Part shown: piece after piece, positions 61,827-64,000 of the stretch | How positions within the stretch are numbered: position 1 is the stretch's first letter | Layout: each line of letters begins with the position of its first letter | Assembly: GCA_964617825.1 (NCBI GenBank) | Contig: CAZTWL010000023.1 | Location: 1-64,000, forward strand | DNA length: 64,000 nt | Source: VSJD01 sp964617825 | GTDB lineage: Bacteria > Verrucomicrobiota > Kiritimatiellia > JAAZAB01 | Direction: 5' to 3' | Position numbers and translations under genes: made by a program | The notes under the pieces: model-generated | Database searches by the model: none | Seen by the model: the letters and a program-made list of their open reading frames with translations, nothing else | Told to the model about the DNA's origin: nothing

Positions 61827-62822
61827 TTAAAATCCGAAGCCGACGCCGAAAAGGATAATGTCGGCGTCGCGGTTGTAATCATGCGCGGTGGCCACCCGGT
61901 GCCAGGTGGCGCGCAACAAGACGCCGGAATCAAAGTGGTAGGCCGTGGTGTAAGAAAATATGGCGGCCAACGCAAAATTATCCGAGTGTTGGAGTTGATC
62001 TTTCCGGCAAGTGTCATAAGCAAGATACGGGCCCAGTCCGCAGCCTATTGAAATATGACCTTCCGAGAAATAACTTCCCCACCATAACTGGGGCGCCAGG
62101 CCGTTCCGGTTGATCATCGCCGTTTTTCCCTCGTGGATGGCGGACAGCGTTACGCTCAGCCAGGGCAGGAGGTAGCGCCGGTATTCAACGCTGAAAGAGC
62201 CGGAACTCGGCGAGCCGAAATTGTTCACAATGTTCTTGCCGCCCAAAACCGCGGCTTCATTGAGCCAGATGCCCGCGGGCACCGGATCTCCACTCCAGGC
62301 CGATTCAAAGTCGTGCCCCACTCCCAGCAGAAGTCCGCCGGTGTTGATGCGGTCGTCATTAAGAATTCCATTGGCGCGCGCTTCCACCCACCAGGCGTCC
62401 CTCAGCCGCCAGCGGGCCAGCATGCTCACGGCCAGGCCGAGACCGTGGTTGTTTTCGTAGCCTTCTTCGTATTTCACGGAAGGGACTGTGTCGCAATAGA
62501 AATGTGGTCCCAGGCCGGCAGCCAGTGTAAGCCGGCGCTGGCAGGCCGATGAACGCAGCCACAACTGCAAGGTGCTGCCGTCCCGGTGATGGTTGTCGTC
62601 ATGCCCTTCGTTGAGCTTTGTAATGCTCCATGCCCAGTGTTCGCTGATGCCTTCCATGTAGTAAAATGACCAGGTATAGGTTGAAGACCGAGTCTCAAAC
62701 CCAATTAACTGGCCGGCCTGGACGCCGATGTAATGGTCGTTGTAATTCGTGCCTGCCAGAACCGGGACGTCCACCATCATTGCCGCCGCCAGCACAACGA
62801 ATGGCCTTGCCCTTGAATGCAT
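61827..62822 (-). CDS. Outer-membrane beta-barrel protein, hypothetical
   Basis: A 331-residue exported protein. The N-terminus is a signal peptide (MHSRARPFVVLAAAMMVDVPVLAG). The rest alternates short amphipathic strands with turns rich in Gly, Asn and Asp (LTLAAGLGPHFYCD, GLGLAVSMLARWRL, WWVEARANGIL, ISIGCGLGPYLAYD). It ends in ...IILFGVGFGF, and a C-terminal Phe is the usual BAM recognition signal. About 12-14 strands are plausible. No LPS-deacylase or OmpA catalytic motif was found, so the function is unknown. It sits inside the small patch between the tRNA-Gly 3' end and its copy, flanked by transposase remnants. It could be cargo or simply the local gene. Confidence 0.65.
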   Translation of the reverse strand: MHSRARPFVVLAAAMMVDVPVLAGTNYNDHYIGVQAGQLIGFETRSSTYTWSFYYMEGISEHWAWSITKLNEGHDDNHHRDGSTLQLWLRSSACQRRLTLAAGLGPHFYCDTVPSVKYEEGYENNHGLGLAVSMLARWRLRDAWWVEARANGILNDDRINTGGLLLGVGHDFESAWSGDPVPAGIWLNEAAVLGGKNIVNNFGSPSSGSFSVEYRRYLLPWLSVTLSAIHEGKTAMINRNGLAPQLWWGSYFSEGHISIGCGLGPYLAYDTCRKDQLQHSDNFALAAIFSYTTAYHFDSGVLLRATWHRVATAHDYNRDADIILFGVGFGF

Positions 62823-63006
62823 CTGTATCTCAATGAAATGGATTCAAGATTCTGCGCGGTGCAGGAGAAACTTTTTTTATTTTATTGATTCAGGTAAAAT
62901 AATCAATCTCTTTTCATAAGCTCCTCCAGCGATAGAGCATAAGGGATCAATCCTATATTATGCTAATTGTCATTGATAAACTTTCCCTATTTAACATGTG
63001 ATGCAC

Positions 63007-63370
63007 ATGCCAAGGAAACCAAGAATTGAATATGCCGGTGCTTGATATCACGTCATGTGTCGCGGCGATCGCCGTGAGACAGTATTTCAGGATGATCGAG
63101 ATAATGAGGTATTTCTGGAAACGTTAGGCGCGACGTGCGGACGCTGCGGGTGGTTGGTGCATACGCATGTGTTGATGAGGAATCATTACCATATTCTTCT
63201 CGAGACCCCTGAGGCTAATCTGGTTGCCGGTATGCAATGGATGCAGGGGACCTACACGATGCGATATTTGAGAATGTGGGCGGCGACAATTTCGCGAGCA
63301 GGTTGCGTCATATTGATACGGCCGGCGAGGGCGATTGGGGGTATGTTGTGCGCAACCGATTACCTTTGCC
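63007..63370 (+). pseudogene. Decayed REP-associated tyrosine transposase (RayT/TnpA_REP)
   Basis: From ATG 63007 the frame reads PRKPRIEYAGA, then TGA at 63043-63045 (where relatives have Trp or Leu), then YHVMCRGDRRETVFQDD and the HUH-domain text LVHTHVLMRNHYHILLETPEANLVAGMQWMQGTYTMRY, with the HxH motif in NHYHIL. It then jumps straight to the C-terminal LRM-AAT segment, so the middle is deleted. A missing A after 63289 shifts the frame of the tail. At least three lesions make it inactive. Such transposases mobilise REP palindromes; no clear REP pair was identified nearby. Confidence 0.75.
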
Positions 63371-63630
63371 CTGCTTCATTTTTGCAGGCATGCCGGAAAG
63401 GCCGGTAATGTAGAATCGACCGGATGCACTAGATGACCGGTTCGGATAGCGAACACTTTTGAGAATATAAACGGATTTCATGATATGAATGTCCGCCTCC
63501 ATCTCGCCGCCGCGTAGCGTTTTGGCGGAGCAGGGAGCCCGATTTATCCCGCCGAAGCTCATAGAGTAAAGATGGATTGGCGAAGCTAGCCTGCCCTCCG
63601 TAGTTACGCCGCAGGCGAACGATGGAAGAA
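63371..63630. other. Non-coding stretch between transposase remnant and tRNA-Gly
   Basis: No gene is recognised. Small palindromic words occur (GCCGG-aaa-GGCCGG near 63390, ACCGG...CCGGT near 63420-63445). The text is probably decayed mobile-element DNA. Confidence 0.4.
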
Positions 63631-63701
63631 AGCGGGTGAAGGGAATCGAACCCTCACAACCAGCTTGGAAGGCTGGGGCTCTACCATTGAGCTACACCCG
63701 C
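63631..63701 (-). tRNA. tRNA-Gly (anticodon TCC)
   Basis: On the minus strand, acceptor GCGGGTG pairs with CACCCGC. The D arm is GCTCAATGGTAGAGC, the anticodon stem CCAGC/GCTGG has loop CTTCCAA (anticodon TCC), and the T arm is GAGGG-TTCGATT-CCCTT. The discriminator base is T at 63631. CCA is not encoded, unlike in tRNA-Val at 55213. Confidence 0.95.
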
Positions 63702-64000
63702 AAATGCCGGACTTCAATTTGCCAAGCAGGTCTGCGGAAGAAACAGGGGGTATCATTGACGATAAAAGGCTTGGGCGTCAAGTACGTTTCTTGCCGTCGA
63801 GCCAGGCTGCCGCATGCCCGTTTGGGTCCCTTGCCAGACTCGCTGCAACCCAATCCGTGCCGCATTTGTCATCCGGTTTTGCCCAGCTATGCCGGAAAAA
63901 CTGCTGACGCCGGCAAAACGCTGGGGTTTCCTTTCTACGTGCCGCGCAATACAGGCTCGATCTCGCCGGCAGCCGAAGATTGCTTTTTCCCGGAACAGGA
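63702..64000. other. Right edge of window, possible partial gene
   Basis: A frame open to the edge (from about 63756) reads LGPLPDSLQPNPCRICHPVLPSY, then AGKTLGFPFYVPRNTGSISPAAED. Its codon use looks like coding DNA, but there is no convincing start or known domain. It may be the start of a gene that continues beyond 64000, or simply spacer. Confidence 0.25.

Noticed and set aside
63756..64000. Protein-like frame at the right edge (PCRICHP, LGFPFYVPRN)
   Set aside because: No start codon with a ribosome-binding site and no recognisable domain; too little sequence to call a gene.

Overview
The window looks like a chromosomal segment of a saccharolytic, probably anaerobic, Gram-negative member of the PVC superphylum (Kiritimatiellota, Lentisphaerota or Verrucomicrobiota-like). 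This is an inference. It rests on family content: URO-D-family proteins beside glycosidases, DUF4838 and LamG secreted proteins, a prepilin of the 'RAFTLVELL' type, and many AraC regulators placed next to sugar genes. Fermentative or anaerobic traits include pta-ackA, pyruvate phosphate dikinase, an NfnAB-like flavoprotein pair, two radical-SAM enzymes and a glycyl radical enzyme. DNA is moderately GC-rich, most starts carry AGGAG-type Shine-Dalgarno sites, and TAG, TAA and TGA are all used as normal stops.

Left third (1-23 kb). After a truncated trpB2 come an alpha-mannosidase (GH38), a broken URO-D-like gene, a secreted LamG protein (minus strand), kamA followed by L-rhamnose mutarotase, a GH29 alpha-L-fucosidase divergent from an AraC regulator, a LarA-like racemase homologue, a B12-binding radical-SAM protein, a pentapeptide-repeat protein, a decayed four-helix-bundle/zinc-ribbon gene, a thymidylate-synthase-family protein and a NagB-like sugar-phosphate isomerase/deaminase. 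At 16-20 kb an AraC regulator faces the most unusual gene of the window: a glycyl radical enzyme carrying an N-terminal GH2-type sugar-binding-like domain. Then come an MGMT-type protein, an acetyl-xylan-esterase-like hydrolase, a PVC hypothetical and an IclR regulator.

Middle (24-43 kb). A secreted protein has two tandem metallo-beta-lactamase domains and six FG-GAP-like repeats. It is followed by dCMP deaminase, small hypotheticals, a URO-D/GH4 pair divergent from a third AraC regulator with phased operator-like repeats, a GH78 alpha-L-rhamnosidase, nfnAB, a Na+/H+ antiporter-like protein and ppdK. The GH38, GH29, GH4 and GH78 enzymes, the mutarotase and the AraC regulators together point to use of fucose-, rhamnose-, galactose- and mannose-containing glycans.

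Right third (43-64 kb). This part is mainly housekeeping: prepilin, queA, pta, ackA, tkt, a murA with Asp in place of the fosfomycin-target Cys, mscL, a hybrid histidine kinase and tRNA-Val(CAC). A 1,900-residue secreted modular protein follows (DUF4838-like, CBM9-like, MBG and RCC1 repeats). The last 2.2 kb before tRNA-Gly(TCC) is a small accessory patch: two decayed REP-associated transposase remnants around an outer-membrane beta-barrel gene, bounded by the tRNA 3' end and a 21/22-bp copy of it.

No rRNA, CRISPR array, prophage or intact insertion sequence was seen. All functional calls come from reading protein motifs; no database search was possible.
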